Origin: Diphasiastrum complanatum
Taxonomy: Eukaryota; Streptophyta; Lycopodiopsida; Lycopodiales; Lycopodiaceae
Direction: 5' to 3'
DNA length: 64,000 nt
Assembly (NCBI GenBank): GCA_029204225.1
Contig: CM055109.1
Span: forward strand, 37,544,991-37,608,990
The position numbers and the translations under genes are program-made. Under the pieces are notes generated by a model. The model was not told the origin of the DNA and made no database searches. It worked only from the letters and a program-made list of their open reading frames with translations. This document shows positions 1 to 11,264 of this stretch, piece by piece. Numbering within the stretch: position 1 is the first letter of the stretch; each line of letters begins with the position of its first letter.

Positions 1-660
1 TTTGTTTCACAAGGCTGCACCGCTGCAGCATCACTTCATGCAACGACGTGCGAGCACCCACGCGGCACGCTGCATCTACCGCAACAGCTCGTGCAGCACG
101 CATGCTAGCTGTACCACCTCCAGGCTCCGGGCTCTGGGCCTGCTGCTATGGTCTGGACTCTGCAAAAGTGTAACTGTAACAAAGATCAAAACCCTACGTA
201 CCTCATGCTACCGAATAATGATACTCCGTAATTTCAATTTTCATTTCATGACCGGTGCTAAAGAGATAAAAGCTCATGTTATAACACTTGCACGTCTTGT
301 TGATTCTACACCCCACATTCTGATGTGGTTTCAAGGATGTGCTTAACAGTAATTACCAGCAAGGCGCATGCTTTTGCTTCTTTCAACTTCTGCAAACATA
401 CATTGCACGTTGTAGACGCTCTTTTGGATAAGTGCAATTTCTAGTTATCTTTCAAGCATTCAAATCAAGTAGATAGATAATATTAGCTTCAGTGCTATGA
501 TTCGAACTATTAACATGATAATATCTTATCGCATTTGCAGCCTGTGTACGATACAAGTACAACACGGGCACATGGATCGTACCCTCAGGTTCATCAATAT
601 GGTTAAACTCAAATGACATGAATTGACTACATGTTTTGTGATAGAATGTTAGTGATGCAA
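1..660. other. Intergenic sequence, no gene recognised
   Basis: A 114-codon open frame runs through the first 346 bases, but it is Cys/His/Arg-rich, resembles no family I know and has no continuation. I see no RNA gene, transposon end or promoter that I can defend here. Confidence 0.5.
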
Positions 661-689
661 ATGTTCTTAGAAACTTTGGTCATGTTCTA

Positions 690-850
690 CCTAGGTTTAT
701 GTGGGGAAGGCCCTTCCGTGAAGGTTTATGCGGGGGAAGGCCCTTCCCCTGCTGGGAGGGCCTTGCCCGAGGGCAGGCCCTGACCAACACGGAAGGCCCC
801 AGGGATAGAGGCCTTCCCCTACGTAATGCTGGGGTGCGAGGGTAGCTGTC
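690..850. repeat. GC-rich palindromic island with a 29-bp tandem repeat
   Basis: A GC-rich block sits inside AT-rich DNA. A unit beginning AGGTTTATG and ending in GGAAGGCCCTTCC occurs at about 693-718 and again at 722-748. Each copy is a near-perfect inverted repeat: GGAAGG/CCTTCC around one C at 705-717, and GGGGAAGG/CCTTCCCC at 733-749. Further GGAAGGCCC and GGCCTTCCCC words follow to about 830. The same GGCCCTTCC vocabulary recurs in the hairpin island at 48,288-48,570. No coding sense was found. Confidence 0.6.
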
Positions 851-1204
851 AAGGGTGACATTCTAACTGAATAGCTAGTAAGCTAGCTGTGAAGGGTGCT
901 AATTTTGGCAGAATCAGCTAGTAATCCAGCTGTCATGGTGGATTCCAACACAATGTCTTGGTAAGACAGCTGGCTTTTCCAAATACAAATTGTGATTAAA
1001 AATTGTGAAAACACAAAGAAAACCAAAGCACACAACAATACATGCTCATTTTGGAACTTTTTCTATTTGGCCATGTCTTATTATGTGGTGAACTTTTTGG
1101 GCATGCCAAGCTTGTTATATGGTGAAATAGTTGATAAAAAGCAGGGAACACAGCCATAGCAGCCATGGCTAGAACGATTCAAGAAAGAGGCCTTGGCATG
1201 AAGG

Positions 1205-1399
1205 TTCGAGGGCAAGGTAGAGAAGAAGTGTTATTATTGTGAGCAAGCTAGACATAAAATGAGAGCATGTCCAAAGAGGGTTGAAGACGACAAAAAGAGA
1301 ATGATAAAACAAGCAAATATAATAGAGGAGGATAAAATTGAATCACATTTAATTTTTTCCTCGACACCTGTTTTGTCAAAAAATTTAGATTCTTTGTAA
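1205..1399 (+). pseudogene. LTR-retrotransposon gag relic (CCHC zinc knuckle)
   Basis: This frame, open from TTC at 1205 to TAA at 1399, contains CYYCEQARHKMRAC, a textbook C-X2-C-X4-H-X4-C retroviral-type zinc knuckle. It is followed by a Lys/Asp/Glu-rich tail. In retrotransposons this knuckle binds RNA at the end of Gag. An ATG at 1165 lies in another frame, so the upstream part is frameshifted. No protease or pol follows, because the next kilobase is noncoding AT-rich DNA. Copia versus gypsy cannot be decided from so short a piece. Confidence 0.65.
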
Positions 1400-2415
1400 A
1401 AATTGTTAATATTCAAAATGCTTAATAAATTGATCTTGTTGACTTGATTAGCAATTTTATTTTAATGTAAACTGTGAGAATGCTAATAATTTTATATTTA
1501 AAAAAAAAAACTCAAAAGTAAACAAACCATTAGATCAAAAATTTGTTGATAATTTAAATATTCAATATTTATTTTAAAAATAAATTATGATCAAATATTT
1601 AATTTTTTTGATATTAAGTTATTTGTTGTGGTATAAAAAATTATATATATTTCAGATATTTAAAATATTTGAATTTTCTGAAAATTGTAAAATAATTTCG
1701 AATTATTATTTTTCATTTTGTATAAAATATATAAGTTTGAATTTCTTTCAAATATTATAATTAAAAATTTTCTTTTATCATGCATACTAAAAGTTTATAT
1801 ATTCTATAATTTATAAGTGTGATTTATGAAAAAATTAGTGCTTCACTAAGAATGTCAACAAAAAAAAGTGTTTTTTTTTATTTCAACAAAATTAGATGTA
1901 AAACATAGTATTATTATAATGTAATCTCAGATAAATAATAATAATAAAATAATCAAATATTTCTTTTTTTTTCACCAAAAAAAACCTTTTCGAAGTGCCA
2001 AAAAGCCATAAAATTTATTTGTCTTTTTGGTGAGGCAACGTCTTCTGGTTACAACATTTTCAAATAAATTATTATAATCATGTTAAGACATTTGATAAAT
2101 TCTCTATTTCACCAACAGTTTTTGTTAGCAAAAGAAATGGCTTCTTCAACAAGGAAATAATAGAGTTATATTTTTCATTTATACATTTTTCTACTTCTAA
2201 GATATGTATTTTTTTTTTTAATGTACTTTTTTCATGTAAGAATTCTAAAACATAAAAAAATCAATATAGAAACATGCAATTTACCTTTAAAAAATAGTAC
2301 ATCATGTCAAAAAAAAACTTAATTAATCATCCGATTTCTACTTGGCCCTCCAATACTAGCTTTTTAGATCAAAAACTTGCTATTTTGGGATTGTACACAA
2401 GATTAATGATTAACT
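1400..2415. other. AT-rich noncoding stretch
   Basis: This is about 1 kb of extremely AT-rich sequence with homopolymer runs and no long open frame. Its right end lies just inside the retrotransposon whose PBS is at 2420-2437, so part of it may be eroded internal sequence of that element read on the minus strand. I could not recognise any protein in it. Confidence 0.5.
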
Positions 2416-2419
2416 CTTG

Positions 2420-2437
2420 TACCTCGCTTTGATACCA
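2420..2437 (-). other. Primer-binding site, initiator Met-tRNA type
   Basis: On the minus strand the sequence directly after the LTR end reads TGGTATCAAAGCGAGGTA. Plant copia elements usually carry TGGTATCAGAGC, the complement of the 3' end of initiator Met-tRNA that primes minus-strand DNA synthesis. One base of that core differs. The position immediately next to a CACA LTR terminus supports the call. Confidence 0.75.
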
Positions 2438-3051
2438 TGTGAAAGTACAATACTTTAGACCTTGAATGAGTTCATTTGATGCCTCACAAGAGTGATTGAT
2501 TGATTGATCATTAAAACAATGCAAACTAGACACTAGACTTTGAGATTTAGATCAACAAATCAGCATATCTATCAATCAAGAGCAACTTTTAATCATTAAT
2601 CAAACACAAAGTACAGCCCACTCACGTGTGGAAAAGTACATAGTACGGCTTGTAGACTGGAAACAAAGTACAAATGAATTTGATCTTGCTTGGATCCAAA
2701 AACAACAAGTACATAGAGTAGAAACTCGAGTCTTGCCAATGAGCTCTCAAAAATAATCTATCTTCTTACTATGGGAGGATGGAATACATAGCAAAAGCCA
2801 CTTCCTTTGTAAAGTTAGGTGAATTTCCAGCATATAATAAGGAAGTTAACTTGGATTACTTGTCCTAATTTGCCACTCTAGCCTCATTCCTAGAGTCATG
2901 TCAAGTAGGTGGCTAGTTGGTCAATTTTCGCCTTAAATCTAGGATGTAGGTCCTATAAACTAGGAAACACTACCAAATTGACTTGAACAACTCATTAGAC
3001 TTGATCTAACCTATACTAGAGTAGGTTTTCCACGTGGCTCCATGCCTCACA
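2438..3051 (-). repeat. Copia-type LTR (5' LTR of a minus-strand element)
   Basis: The segment is bounded by TGTGA at 2438 and TCACA ending at 3051, the short inverted TG...CA termini expected of an LTR. A tRNA-Met primer-binding site abuts its low-coordinate end, so the element was oriented on the minus strand and this is its 5' LTR. The 614-bp length is normal for copia. No second LTR was identified and the internal region is gone. It lies just downstream of the DUF7869 relic. Confidence 0.7.
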
Positions 3052-3091
3052 CATGTGGGACCCACTTATGTACATTTTACATGATTTTCAA

Positions 3092-3774
3092 TCAAGCTAG
3101 ATTTGCCAATTTTTGGCAATTCTTCACATTTCTCTCACAATAATGTGATGTCATCATTACTATTTGCAATTTTAAATTGGTGTTAAAGACTGATATCATG
3201 TGTTCTTCAGACATTTTGAAATAATCTTTAAAATAAAATGTGCATTGTAATAAGAACGCATTTGGTTTAGAGATGTAGGAGTTGTCGATATTACTATGTA
3301 GTATTGGTAAAGACAAAACTTTCATCTCAACTTTTTAGAAAAACAACTAAACATTTGGTCAATCAAATCTATTTTGATTTTATTCAAAAATTTCAAAGCA
3401 ACCAACATTGACAGATATGCCAACACCGTTTGATTTTTATCTTGTCTAACAGTATTATCAAGTTGTAAGTAGAGAATCTCAAGAAGACTGTTACCAAATT
3501 CAACCATTACTTTATAAACTATTATAATAGTCAAATTTGAATCATTTCAAATGTTGCGATAATTGAAATACACTTTAGATGACAAAGTGTCATTGAATAT
3601 AAGAGCTTCTACCAAATGATCTTGAATGAAATCAGTTTTCTTTAAATTCTTTGGCACCCTCACAAAATGTGGTACTAATTTTTTTTTATCCATCCCATCG
3701 ATGACAAAACCCAAGTACTTTTGAGAAGACTCCAAATATTTTTTCATGTGTTTTGCAAGCTTTTGTCTTTCCAT
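3092..3774 (-). pseudogene. DUF7869-like transposon protein, decayed
   Basis: Three minus-strand frames read as one decayed protein. The first (3774-3547) has YLGFVIDGMDKKKLVPHF and FNDTLSSKVYFNY. The second (3534-3322) has LYLQLDNTVRQDKNQ, then LAYLSMLVALKF and DQMFSCFSKKL. The third (3325-3092) has SLPILHSNIDNSYISKP. From memory, the order 'IDGMDQ', 'LYLQLDNT..(E)NKN', 'IDQMFS.fS..L' is the hallmark of DUF7869, found in transposon-encoded proteins of mosses and many invertebrates. The usual VGHTHE segment before IDQMFS is missing, so there is an internal deletion as well as frame breaks. Biochemical function is unproven; a transposase-type (RNase H-fold) role is an inference. No terminal repeats were located. 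Confidence 0.65.
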
Positions 3775-4370
3775 TGTTTTCTATGGATTTGGAGTGACTC
3801 TATAATTTCCCTCAAAAAATACAAATAAAATTCATTCCATAAGCTGAAAATGTAAATGCAATTTAAAATATAGATGTGAAATAAATATAAAAAATAAAAT
3901 TTGTCAAATATATTTTTCTTGTGTAGTTTTAGCTTGTTTTCAGAGTGCTTTCAACTATTTTCGGTAGAATAAACATGTGAAATGAATGACATTTAGGACT
4001 TCAAAATGGATCTAATCAATGCATAGGAGAAATTAAATGCATTGCTATCATCATTCCCATCACTAAAAGCAAACTAATAATGATACAATTTTTAGAACAA
4101 GCAAGAACAATCAATATTTGAGTGTAAATTGATCAAAGAGGCCTCTACAACATGATAAATCGACATAGACCAGATAACAAAGTACAAGTTATCATAAATG
4201 TATTGAACACAACAAATTGCATGCAAAAGAGAGATCTAGACAATCTTGATGAAAAATCCTCAATTTGGCTCTTGAAATTGATTTGTACATAATGAGCTCC
4301 AAAGAAGCGTATATATATAAATCATGAGTCTTGTTTGTGACCATATATCTCTTTTGCAATAAGCTCACTC
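3775..4370. other. Noncoding AT-rich stretch
   Basis: Only AT-rich sequence with short broken frames lies between the DUF7869 relic and the copia RNase H fragment. No feature is recognised. Confidence 0.45.
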
Positions 4371-4379
4371 AGCCAATAT

Positions 4380-4697
4380 ATGGCTAATCCTGGCATTACC
4401 CATTGGAAGGCTCTCATAAGAGCCATGAGATATATTCGCGCTACCATGGACCAGTGCATCTGCTATGGAGATGTCAGCAACGACAATCTTCATCAGCTCA
4501 GTGGGTATTCTGATGCAAGCTGGGGAGGAGATGTACACAATCGTAAGTCCACATCTGGATTCACATTCTTCTTCAACAGCGATCCTATCTCATGGAACAG
4601 TCGTAAGCAAACCTCTATCGCACTTTCTTCTAAAGAAGTAGAATATCTTGCTGCTTCTCAATCTATTAAGGAAGGGTTCATTTCTCTTATAGATTGA
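4380..4697 (+). pseudogene. Copia RNase H domain fragment
   Basis: The frame begins in the linker after reverse transcriptase (MANPGITHWKALIRAMRYI) and contains the RNase H core: YSDASWGGDVHNRKSTSGF, SWNSRKQTSIALSS and EVEYLAAS. It is nearly identical to the corresponding part of the minus-strand element at 21,778-22,674, so both belong to one family. RNase H removes the RNA template during reverse transcription. The frame stops at 4697, and LTR-derived sequence follows at once. The C-terminal RNase H part and polypurine tract are deleted, and RT is missing upstream. Confidence 0.8.
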
Positions 4698-5280
4698 ATT
4701 AGCTTTGTAGAGCACGCGGTTTTGTCTGCTATTGTCTTATGCTCTACCGCATTATTGACATGTATATTTTGTTATACTTAATCTGATAACAGCTATTTTG
4801 TTCTGTGTTTAGATTTGCGTCAATATTGCTATGCCCACTTTTCATTTTGTTTGACTTTCTAATTGCTCAATCTGGTAATTAGTTTTAGCGAGTTAATATT
4901 AGTCTAGCTCTTGACGACTAATATTTAGTCTTGCCTTTCGCGAATCATTCGTGACTGATCATCAGTTGAGCTTAGTCTAGCTCTTCACGAATCATTCACG
5001 ACAGATAATTTGTCTAACTGTTCACGACAAGTTATTTTTTTGGTGTTTTATTAATGTTTGGCTACGTAATCAGAACGACCGTGATTTCTATCACTAACGT
5101 TCTGTTCGTTTCTGATAGGCGTAGTCATGCTTAGGGAAAGAGTCATATAGCTCATTTTGCTACGCACGAACACTTTTTGTTCGAGTTCGTTTCTTTTTCA
5201 AGTTTCGTCTCTTTTTTTAGTTCGTTTTCTTTTCGAGCTATTTTCGTTTCACACACACGACACACTCTCTTTCTCCAACA
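4698..5280 (+). repeat. Partial copia 3' LTR
   Basis: This sequence matches the reverse complement of the LTR at 20,482-21,431 over its last 580 bases or so. The shared course runs from AGCTTTGTAGAGCACGCGG through GGCGTAGTCATGC and ends in a CCAACA terminus at 5280. The first 400 bases of the LTR are absent; the RNase H fragment is fused straight to mid-LTR, probably through short homology around the word AGCTTTGTAG. It is therefore a doubly truncated copy of that family. Confidence 0.7.
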
Positions 5281-5289
5281 AGTTCCTCC

Positions 5290-5771
5290 ATGTTCTCAGA
5301 TAACAAACCTCTGGATTTTTTGAATGCCAATGACATTCCATCTGAGAAATTAGAGTATTTTTCCAGTATTCTTTTTGCTCCCTTCAATATCGATGAGCTA
5401 GTTTATGAGAATCGTTATAATTAAATTTATCTTCTTGATAATTTTTCTCAGATTATTAGTACTCATGTTCATGATATAGTTTTTGTTTCGTTCATTTTCA
5501 GGACCTTGTGCATTCCCAACCATCCTCTAAACATAAACACAATAGAAAGTACTCTAACCTACATGACCATTTCAAAAGAAATATATATTGTAGTATCCAC
5601 AAAAGAATATGTCGTCTTCTAATCAAAGGAATGGCTTTTGTCTTTTACATATCTGCTGAAATTCCAGATGATGAGTCTGTTGAATCTTCTACTGTTCCAT
5701 TGATCGAAGCATCTGCATATGCTCCAGTTGATGTAGATGATGCAGATACTGATATAGGGGTTGAAGCTTAA
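5290..5771 (+). other. Short unrecognised frames after the LTR end
   Basis: An ATG at 5290 opens 45 codons (MFSDNKPLDFLNANDIPSEK...). A second frame at 5508-5771 ends in an acidic tail rich in Asp, Val and Ala. Neither resembles a known family. The region starts ten bases after the copia LTR terminus, so it is flanking DNA or part of another, unrecognised element together with the ORF at 5778. Whether it is expressed is unknown. Confidence 0.25.
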
Positions 5772-5777
5772 GCATCT

Positions 5778-6251
5778 ATGGCTTCAGATTATAAGAAAAC
5801 TCTCCCTCGTTCCATAATCCTCTCTGATTTTCTTCCATCTGCATCTCCTGTTAATCAATTAACTCTACTTAATGTTCTCTTAAATTTTATAAATAATGAG
5901 GGCTATATTTCATTTAATGACATAAAAGATTTTTTGAATTTGAGAGAGGATGAAATCTTCTCGATTTTTGTAGAAAATTTATCAGAATTTTCTGACATTG
6001 TTGATTACACATATGATGACCTTGAAAGTGAGATAGATTATGATAAAGATGGCAATTGGAAATCTGGCAATGAGGCCTTGGAGGCCATGATTGAAAAATC
6101 TAAATCCTATGAAAAAAATTTGCCTACAGAGGAGGAATTTTTGGAATTCCAAAAAAAATATCTCCCAAGGACTCAATATATTCCCTCCAAAAATGTAGAG
6201 GCCATGAAAATTGAAATGTATACTTGGAATGCCGCCAAACACCATATGTGA
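5778..6251 (+). CDS. Hypothetical acidic protein, 157 residues
   Basis: This is an uninterrupted frame from ATG to TGA, longer than chance would favour in AT-rich DNA. The product is acidic, without a signal peptide or membrane segment. Features visible are a hydrophobic patch (LTLLNVLLNFI), an acidic middle (YTYDDLESEIDYDKDG) and a charged helical part (ALEAMIEKSKSYEKNLPTEE). I do not recognise a family. The preceding short frame ends seven bases upstream, and the coiled-coil ORF on the opposite strand lies just beyond. It could be one exon of a gene or part of an unclassified mobile element. Confidence 0.3.
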   Translation: MASDYKKTLPRSIILSDFLPSASPVNQLTLLNVLLNFINNEGYISFNDIKDFLNLREDEIFSIFVENLSEFSDIVDYTYDDLESEIDYDKDGNWKSGNEALEAMIEKSKSYEKNLPTEEEFLEFQKKYLPRTQYIPSKNVEAMKIEMYTWNAAKHHM

Positions 6252-6552
6252 TTTTTTCGATTGAACACTAAACGTTCGATCATTTGTATCTGAAATTTTG
6301 TTCATCAAAGTGACACTCACTCGTTCCAACTTTTGACATTTGATGATTTCAGATTCATCCAATTTTATTACAGTAATGATCTTTCCATTTACTTGATGTT
6401 CATCTCGTTTATAGAATCAAATAATGTATTTTAGAACATTTTTAATATCAAGGAAAATATTATTGCAATCGTTGTAATTGAGCTCACCATATTTTGATTT
6501 GTATAATTCAGCTATATGAAATGGCTGGCCAACTACTTTGAACATTCCGTCA

Positions 6553-7029
6553 TTATATTAATTTCTTGCTAATCTTACCCGATATGGACGCGGAAGATAA
6601 GTTTTCTTCACCAATAACTTCTATATCGACAACAGATCTAAAACTCTCGGATCGCAACTTTTCCATGGATTCTAACATTTCTTGGTTTGATCCCCGAAGA
6701 GTAGTGACTGTAGCATTCAACTCTAACATAGCATTCTTGAGTGCATTGTTTTCAACACTAGTGTGTTGCACATAATAAAGCAATTGTTGATTTGCACGTT
6801 GCAATTGTTGATTAACAAACTGTAATTGTTGATTAAGACAAGATATGCTATGCATTCCAATATCATGCAACCTTTGACAATATCCAAGTAATCCGCTATT
6901 TCCTTCACATACAAATCTGAGAAGATGAGTTACAGACTTAAAATCTGGACACAAATTGGTATCTAGATTATTAGGATAAATTGATCCATCCACCCACAAA
7001 TCTATATTCATATGATTATTCATTCTCAA
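6553..7029 (-). CDS. Hypothetical coiled-coil protein, 158 residues
   Basis: This continuous minus-strand frame has a clear heptad-like centre: LNQQLQFVNQQLQRANQQLL, then NNALKNAMLELNATVTTLRG and NQEMLESMEKLRSE. That predicts a parallel coiled coil at about residues 65-130. The three NQQL-type repeats are seven residues apart. The N-terminus contains two Trp/Tyr residues and a Cys (LCPDFKSVTHLLRFVC). No family is recognised. It faces the 157-residue frame convergently. It may be an exon of a host gene or a structural protein of an uncharacterised element; neither can be settled here. Confidence 0.35.
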   Translation of the reverse strand: MRMNNHMNIDLWVDGSIYPNNLDTNLCPDFKSVTHLLRFVCEGNSGLLGYCQRLHDIGMHSISCLNQQLQFVNQQLQRANQQLLYYVQHTSVENNALKNAMLELNATVTTLRGSNQEMLESMEKLRSESFRSVVDIEVIGEENLSSASISGKISKKLI

Positions 7030-7369
7030 TTCTCTAACTATTAGGTGAATTTAAGATTTTAAAAAACATCGATTTTTTTGAAATTTTAAAAGTGCAATTT
7101 GAAAGATTTCAATATAATTTTAAAATCTTACACACAATTTGATGTTAATATTTTAACATTTAAAAAAATGTTACAAATACAAAGATCGTAATCCATAAAT
7201 TGATCTTGGGTTAGAAGAACAACATATCACCAATCTTTTCAATGTAGAAAAATCAACATCTACACCAAGAATGGAATGCAAACTCTAATAGATTTTGATC
7301 AAACATCAATCAAAACATAAATAGAAATTATTTTCCGTACAACAATAGTACCCTACTGTATTTCACACG

Positions 7370-7894
<525 letters not shown>

Positions 7895-7902
7895 CTCCCT
7901 CT

Positions 7903-8690
7903 TCAACTATTTTTAGCTTGAAAATCTGCACACATCCACGTGAAATTGCTCAGACATGAGATAGAACAAGTAAAGTAAACTTGAACAACACTTCCTTGCT
8001 GCTCCTTTGACCTTATTTGAGTCTTCAATAACCTGCAAAAACAGGTCCATAGCATCTTTTCCAAATGATCATTTCCTTTGATGCTCTTGACTAGCTCCAA
8101 ATTGCCATCTCTCCTTTCATGTTGTTGAAGCCCTTTGAGATCAACCTCTTGATTATCAACTTGACCATTAAAGTCAGTGAACAAACTTTGTTTTCCATAT
8201 CCACTACTTGTTGTAAAGTCATGAAAACATCCAATAGCGTTCTTGTCCTTAGGTAACTCCACCAATCTCCATGTTCCATTCTTCGTAGATAGATCCAACG
8301 AAATCTACTAAAATCATCACTGAAAGTTACGTACCTCTTAGCTCCACTATTGCTAATTGTAGTAATTCCATGAATATGAGAATGTACAATTTGAAAAGGC
8401 TTTGTAGATCTAGCATAAGGTAGTCTATGTGACTTAGAAAAAGCACAAGACTCACGAATATGATTGATGCCACTTAAGGAACTTGGAAGACCTATCACAA
8501 CCTTCTTTCTAGCCATTACCTCCAATGAATTGAACTTGAGGTGTCCCATCCTTTTATGCCAAACCTCTTGAATAGGAATTTGCTCTCTTGCAACACATCC
8601 AACTTGGTTAGCAATAACACAAGCATCTAGTTTGAACAACTTCCCTTGTCTTTTACCTTGTCCCATGAGAATAAGTGCTAATCTTGATAA
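7903..8690 (-). pseudogene. Copia pol relic: integrase N-part fused to RT start
   Basis: The minus-strand frame 8666-8091 starts in the GAG-pre-integrase region (VWHKRMGHLKFNSLEV, then ESCAFSKSHRLPY; one of the two expected CxxC cysteines is lost). It reaches the integrase core (FSDDFSRFRWIYL). There it jumps directly to the beginning of reverse transcriptase (NGTWRLVELPKDKNAIGC), so most of integrase is deleted. What follows is not RT but a module shared almost word for word with 11,800-12,170. The piece runs into its polypurine tract and LTR. It is non-functional, and mobilisable only in trans if at all. Confidence 0.75.
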
Positions 8691-9203
8691 ACCATTTTGG
8701 GATCAAGCTTTGTTGTGTGGCAATTTCTTGTGCAATAGGTGGCCGAGTGCTATTTTATATGGAAAGATACCTTTTGAGATGCTATTCAAGAGGAGGTCGA
8801 GTGTCAACTTTCTAAGACTTTTGGATGCACATGCTATGTCAACATTACTCTTGCTGATAGGACCAAGGAGGATCCATCTTCAAGGAAAGGTATTTTTGTT
8901 GGATATGGTGAGGTGAGTAAAGCCTACAAGGTTTACATTCCTTCTACTAACAAAGTGATTGTTGGTAGAGATGGCATTTTTGATGAGGGGAACATTCCAA
9001 AAGTGTCTTCATGCATTATTGATGGTGATTTGGATGGATCTAACATTCTTGATGTTGATGTAAAGGATCCTACTATAGATGATGATGATGATGGACCTTC
9101 ATTAAGTCAAAAGCCAAGGAGAACATCAAGGGAAAGACAAATGCCTTCAAGGCTCACATATGCACGGTGGTGCAATGTTGATTCACAACAAACCCAAGTT
9201 TAA
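8667..9203 (+). pseudogene. Copia integrase C-terminal relic
   Basis: The plus-strand frames give the end of copia integrase. The first part is DKPFWDQALLCGNFLCNRWPS and GKIPFEMLFKRR. A frame change gives TFGCTCYVNITLADRTKED, then KAYKVYIPSTNKVIVGRDGI, an acidic linker (DDDDDGPSLSQKPRRTSRER) and a stop at 9203. Normally this leads into RT, which is absent. It faces the minus-strand copia piece head to head at about 8,666, so two copies, or an inverted rearrangement of one copy, are joined here. Confidence 0.75.
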
Positions 9204-10239
9204 GCATTCTTTAGTTAGTTAAGACAAGTTGTATATGGATCTTATCGGGACAATTTTAGAATCTTAGAGGGATATGATTTTTAATTTATCAAGATGGGGA
9301 TTAAATTAATGCTCAGTCTCCTTTGACTATGAAAATTAAATTAATTTTCAATTCTTCTTTAGAAAAAAAATCAGACAAATTTTGAGACAAATTCTGAGTT
9401 ATTTGATTCTTTTCCAAAAAAAAGATGATCAAAATTACTTATCACAGCCATTGCATTTTTGAAAATATAAACTGAAATTATCTACCTTTATCTTGCATGG
9501 TTTTGTAACAATGGAAAGGGACGAGAGAGGTAGGGTTTTCTTATCATTTAGACGAAATATAGACACATACCATAAATAAGATTTGAATATTGAATTTGTC
9601 CTTGGAATATGCAAAAATGAAGTTTCACAAAATAACAAATTTTTTGCCATTTCAAATGATATTCTCAACTATACATAACCAAAGTTTTAGGGATTTTTAG
9701 ATATGGTACCATAAAAGTCAAATCAATTGGAAAATTAAATGAAACGAACAAGCTCAATCATGATTTGCAGACATGTTCGATTAGATCTAGTTGAGAGATT
9801 ATAGTTTTGGGAGAAAAGGAGATCTTTTGAGTGCTTGTAGGAGTAAAAAATCCTCATTTTGTGCGTAGAATTTGCAACAAAGTTGTATGAAGCTCAAATT
9901 GATTCTAATCAATCTTTCTTTGTGAGAGTGTGAGGGTCAAGTTGAGATCCCACTAAAGTGTCTAGAATAGGGAGGAGTCCAATTTTGAGTTTAGAACTTG
10001 AGTGAGATCTTTGTGAATCTCTAGGTATCAATTTCTTCCAGTTCCTTGTGAGGTAGAATATATAGTTTCATGATCTTGTTCAAGAGGGACACAGATCTTT
10101 CAATTTGTGGAAAAAAGACACAAATCAAGTTGCAAAGGAGTTCAAGTCTAGAGAGGAACAAAATCTTTGGAGCTTTTTAGTACTTTGTGTACAAGGAGTT
10201 AGATCAAGATTGGGACCTATTGGTGGATTTCTCTTGGAA
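9204..10239. other. Noncoding; possible copia LTR/leader upstream of gag
   Basis: There is no convincing gene. The last 500 bases contain the purine-rich, reading-frame-poor sequence typical of an LTR U5 and leader ahead of gag, but I could not find a clear TG...CA boundary or PBS. The rest is AT-rich. Confidence 0.35.
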
Positions 10240-11262
10240 TCAATAAGAGGCTAAATGCAACTAACTATTCTACATGGAAGGTGAGAATGAAGTCATTGCT
10301 AATACTCCAAGACTTGTATGAATTTTTCCTTGACGAGGTAGATGAGCCTCTAGGAAGACCAGAGTTGCAAAGGTTCAAGAAGAAGCTCAATCTTGCTTTA
10401 CATTGCATTAATTAAAGAGGTGGCTTCTTGTACCTCTCGTCCAAGGAGGCATGGGATTGATTAAAGGCCATTTATGAGTCAAGTAACACTTCAATAATAG
10501 TTATGTTGAGGACTCAACTCCTACAAAGAATGCAAAGAAGTCGTGAGAGTGCTCAGGAATATGTTCTTAGAGTGAAGTCACTTAACATAGAGTTAGACTC
10601 CATAGGTGATAAGATTAAAGACAATAAGTTTTTCCAAGTCATTCTAAATGGATTGGGAGATGAGTACTCCAATCTTCTTAAAAAAAAAATCATCCAAGAA
10701 ATCTTTTCATCCATTGAGAAGCTCATAGTGTTCTCATAGTCGAGGAGAGTAGAATCCTACATGTCAAGAATGGGATGAGGTCTTTATCCTTGCACAAGGG
10801 TGATGAGGAGGAGAATTTCTCCAAGAAAGGGAAGTGGAAAGGCAAAGAATCTATTAAGAAACAAGGACGTGATCCATCAAAGAGTGACGAAGGCCAAGCA
10901 AGCTCAAAGACAAAAAGTAAGAAGGACAAATCAAAGGATTTTCTTTTTGTGATAAGAAAGGACATTATGCATCCAAATACTTTAAGAGGAAAATTGCAAA
11001 AGAGGAGGTCAAACAAGGTAATATTGCAAATGAGGAGGAAGATGAGGATTTCGAATCATCTTTAATGGTATCAACCACATTATCAACAAGCAAAGGCAAC
11101 TCAAGTGACACTCTGGTGAATAGATAGCAGGGAAACTTTCCACATGGCTTTCCAATGGGAATATTTCTCAACTCTACTCTCTTATCATGGTGCTAAGAAG
11201 TCAATTTTTACATCAAGAAATCAATAATGTAGTATTGAAGGTGTTGGTACCATTCCATTGTG
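10240..11262 (+). pseudogene. Copia gag and protease start, broken
   Basis: Gag begins around NYSTWKVRMKSLL and runs through LYLSSKEAWD, LRTQLLQRMQRSRESAQEYV and KFFQVILNGLGDEYSNLLKK, the UBN2-type copia gag layout. A basic linker leads to a zinc knuckle (CDKKGHYASKYF, last Cys replaced). An aspartic-protease entry follows with DSRETFHMAF where copia has DSGATxHM, then EGVGTIPL. Several stops and frame changes break it. It ends at about 11,262 where the opposite-strand copia piece begins. Same family as the neighbouring fragments, judging by position and style. Confidence 0.75.
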
Positions 11263-11264
11263 TC

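Noticed and set aside
2-346. Open frame at the left edge
   Set aside because: No family likeness, unusual composition and no continuation; judged a chance frame.
5982-6362. 126-codon minus-strand frame
   Set aside because: It lies antisense to the acidic plus-strand frame and mirrors its codons, with no family likeness.
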